A stretch of 64,000 nucleotides of DNA from Maratus speciosus. Its lineage: Eukaryota > Arthropoda > Arachnida > Araneae > Salticidae. The position numbers and the translations under genes were made by a program. Below, piece by piece: positions 61,580-64,000 of the stretch. The DNA lies in assembly GCA_963932465.1 (NCBI GenBank), contig OZ010793.1:254955333-255019332 (forward strand), given 5' to 3'. Within the stretch, counting starts at the first letter, position 1. Each line of letters opens with the position of its first letter. The notes beneath the pieces were generated by a model, which searched no databases, had not been told where the DNA came from, and was given only the letters and a program-made list of their open reading frames with translations.

Positions 61580-61642
61580 CTTAATATTATCTTGTTTGCC
61601 ACCATCGAGCATACCATAGCGTTGTTCATTATTTTCTTGTTG
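61580..61642 (-). CDS. Candidate upstream USP exon
   Basis: A 63-bp open stretch between CATTTTTAG and GTAATT on the minus strand, phase 0 to 0, so it could splice to 50507-50647. It encodes QQENNEQRYGMLDGGKQDNI. This loosely resembles the USP box QQDSQE..(L)LDG that precedes the zinc fingers, but D and S are replaced and the zinc-finger exons expected next were not found. It could equally belong to a variable linker. It lies outside the hAT element by 40 bp. Confidence 0.4.
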
Positions 61643-62520
61643 CTAAAAATGATGTTTTCTTTAGTCCAAATGAATTATTATCATATTTTAAAATTTTGTG
61701 ATGGATAAAAAAGATTGTATATTGAGTAACTTCAAAGTAACTGTAAAGAAATGCATTTTAATAAAATAGCTTTAAAACAATAAAGTGCCATATGCACTTA
61801 TTTTAGTATTTTAGAACTCATTTCTTAGAATGAAGTTTTACCACAGATTTAGAGGGGGTGTAACTGAAATTGAGGTTAAAATTTAAGGTACCAAAAATGA
61901 ATAAAATACTTGGTTAATACTTTATAATTCCTACAAAAGCTATTATACATTAAAAAAAGTTGCCCAGTACATCATGGTTAGTAAAGCCACACCTACATTT
62001 TACAATAATAAAAAATAATTTAAATTTAATACCAAAATGTGTTGAAATACCATATTTTTTACAAAATTTAAAAGACAGAGATAACATTATTATTAAAAGT
62101 AAAAGTATCTTTAACTATATTTTTCAAATGTTTATGAAATGTTATGAATTCTGAAAATTTACAGAAATTTTGCATTCTTTTATTTACGCATTTTACATCT
62201 AAAAAAACAAACACAAAATGGGTTTTAAGCTTTATGCATCTAAGTTATGTACTAGAGAAGAGATTGTCAATCACATATACACTAATCTCTCTTTAATTAT
62301 GCCAGCATTCTTTATAAACCTTTATGCATAATAATACATTTGGATGGAAAAGTATTTTCATAAGTAATAGTTTTGATGAAAATAAATGAATAAAAGTTTC
62401 CAATCAGTACAGTTTTATTATTATTTTTTTAATTATTAAAATACAGTCTGTTGTTATGGACAATATATATATATATATATTGAAGGATTTATTTACACAT
62501 CTTTTTTTTTTTTCTTTTTT
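61643..62520. other. Intron-like stretch, unassigned
   Basis: AT-rich with an (AT)n run near 62463-62480. Nothing recognised. Confidence 0.3.
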
Positions 62521-62532
62521 CTCCCCTCATAC

Positions 62533-62609
62533 TTTGTATTCTTGGTAATATGCAGGAAAGTCTTGTAACCTCTTGACTTTAATGACATGTTTATCATTGC
62601 TTACTTCTT
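62533..62609 (-). other. Exon-like segment, unproven
   Basis: A 77-bp open stretch after AAATAG, encoding NDKHVIKVKRLQDFPAYYQE (part). It may end at donor GTATGA or continue two codons to TGA. Phase is compatible with 61580-61642. The residue mix looks protein-like but no family motif was recognised, and a Tigger element begins 13 bp upstream. Confidence 0.3.
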
Positions 62610-62622
62610 CTATTTGCATATA

Positions 62623-63308
62623 CAGTAGAACCTTGATTAATCGAGATTTCTGTTAAGCAAGCCAATAACAAAATCTGATTTCTTTTTTTTTTTTCCCGTG
62701 TGAATAAGCCTTGAAAAAGACCACACTTTTTAGTTCACTGTCTGTGCTATACAGGCTCTTCTGCTTCCGAAAGCACTCAACTCCCAAGAAACATTGCACC
62801 CTGAGAAGTCAACAGCGAACAATGCTTTGTTTCCAGTGGCCGTGTGAACTTTCGTAAATTTTTCAATTTGCTTTTTAAAATTTACTACAAGTAGTTGATT
62901 TCCTTTTTAAATTTGTTAAGCTGTGAAGCACAACTTTACATATATTTATTTTTATTATTTAAAAAATGTTCTATTGTGTTTTATTTTAAGAAATGTTAAA
63001 TTCACAGGCATGGCAAGTTTCTACACACACTTTCTATTAACCCCTTCGGGACGGGAGCCTTTTACGAAATTTTTAATCTTTTGCCACCATCTTTTAAAAA
63101 CAGAAATTTGTGTCTTCTTGAATCGAGAAAATGCACTGATTAAATAAGGCAAATTTTACAGTAAAATTTTACTGGAGAGGAAAAACAAGGATTCTGAGCA
63201 TTTCATGTGGCACATATACGTGTCGCTCGTCCCCAAGGGGTTAACTGAGATTTCCGATATCTGAGGTACTAACGGTCCCAATTAGCTTGGATAATCGAGG
63301 TTGCACTG
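62623..63308. mobile_element. Tigger-like miniature element
   Basis: CAGTAGAACCTTGATTAATCG at the left and (reverse complement) CAGTGCAACCTCGATTATCC at the right are pogo/Tigger-type inverted repeats, with TA at both flanks. Without its nested insert it is about 480 bp; non-coding. Confidence 0.8.
63037..63244. mobile_element. piggyBac-type (TTAA) miniature nested in a Tigger element
   Basis: TTAACCCCTTCGGGACGGG at the left and, in reverse complement, TTAACCCCTTGGGGACGAG at the right, with TTAA at both ends. 208 bp, no coding. It interrupts the Tigger-like element. Confidence 0.78.
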
Positions 63309-63631
63309 TATATATATATATATATATTAGAAAGATGTGCACTATCTATCATACAAACCAGAATTTTTCCTCAATCAAACATTGGACGTTTTTATATTGA
63401 ATTTTTTTTTTTTTCTAACATTGTTTCTTATATAAACTGTGTGAGAAATTAGTTATGTAGGGATGGAGGAAGGGAAATTTTCGTCAATGATCTAATTTGC
63501 TCTCAATTGGCTAGAATTAAAAAAAAACTTAACAGTTTAACTTTTAAATTTTTCCTTAAAATAAATTGACTTTTATCTACTTACACATGAACTTGTTACA
63601 CTCATCAAACCAGTAATTTTGTCTTTTCTTA

Positions 63632-64000
63632 CAGGGTGTCTACAGAAATTCTAAAAAAAAGTTCCCTGATTTTTCCATGATTTCCCTGACTATTTTTATC
63701 AGACTTCCCTGATTTCCATTAATAACAATACACATACGGTATTTTTCATGTATGCAGATTCCTCGTATAACACACTTATCGAGAAAAACATTAAAATTGC
63801 CTAATATTCATTAAGTATTGGTTAACAGTTTTATAAATCCGAACTTAACTAACTTCGTAGCGTCCAACTTCATTAGTCCAACATCATATAGAAGCCAATG
63901 GATATAGGGTGACCAGAAAGAGTTTCCTCATTTTCTGAAAAATATTAAATTCTAAGACTTATCTAAATCTGACGATATAACTAATTGGATTAAGCTGGCT
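63632..64000. mobile_element. Left part of a CAGGGTGTC-ended element, cut by window edge
   Basis: Starts CAGGGTGTCTACAGAAATTC and closely follows 51421-51780, including TTCCCTGATTT words and AATATTCAT(T/A)AAGTATTGGTT. The right end is outside the window. Confidence 0.7.

Noticed and set aside
1..64000. tRNA, rRNA and CRISPR features
   Set aside because: No cloverleaf with a GTTCGA-type arm, no rRNA block and no regularly spaced short direct repeats with unique spacers were seen by eye.

Overview
The window is eukaryotic, strongly AT-rich and intron-dominated. The elements it carries (BEL/Pao retrotransposon, piggyBac, pogo/Tigger, hAT, a Helitron-like element) fit an arthropod genome, and the low GC with long repeat-filled introns would suit a chelicerate such as a spider. 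That placement is inference: no single sequence here fixes the species.

The host gene is a ubiquitin-specific protease of the USP16/USP45 type on the minus strand. Six exons are well supported, read right to left: 50647-50507, 42317-41663, 37015-36200, 28666-28569, 12665-12579 and 12421-12074 (stop codon). Every junction has GT..AG ends and compatible phase. They encode a lysine-rich linker, two acidic exons with internal repeats, a zinc-ribbon CxxC segment, the LHLKRF core and the catalytic His box (GHYTAY). The ZnF-UBP domain and the catalytic Cys box are not seen and should lie beyond the right edge. Three further short exon-like segments upstream (54399-54352, 61642-61580, 62609-62533) keep phase but are unproven.

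Almost everything else is intron packed with mobile elements. 1-12 kb, beyond the gene's 3' end: Tigger-like and TTAA-type miniature elements, a decayed piggyBac element (4881-7478) with palindromic subterminal motifs, a 760-bp fold-back, and two Tigger elements, one with a DNA-binding domain relic. 12.6-28.5 kb, the largest intron: a fold-back-ended repeat, a Helitron-like element, a hAT miniature with perfect 8-bp duplications, and an almost complete BEL/Pao element (21522-28166) with paired LTRs and a perfect 5-bp duplication, whose gag is split by a TTAA element. 28.7-50.5 kb: five more Tigger/piggyBac-type elements and an inverted truncated copy of the hAT miniature. 47-50 kb is less AT-rich and holds a promoter-like module in antisense to the gene. 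50.6-64 kb: a composite element with a ~300-bp tandem repeat, a 5.76-kb hAT element with transposase relic and three nested insertions, and a Tigger element containing a TTAA element.

No bacterial-type system, CRISPR array, tRNA or rRNA was recognised. The notable content is the nesting of transposons, the repeated dyads inside the ends of TTAA elements, and the repeat expansion inside the USP linker. No undescribed gene system can be claimed from sequence alone.
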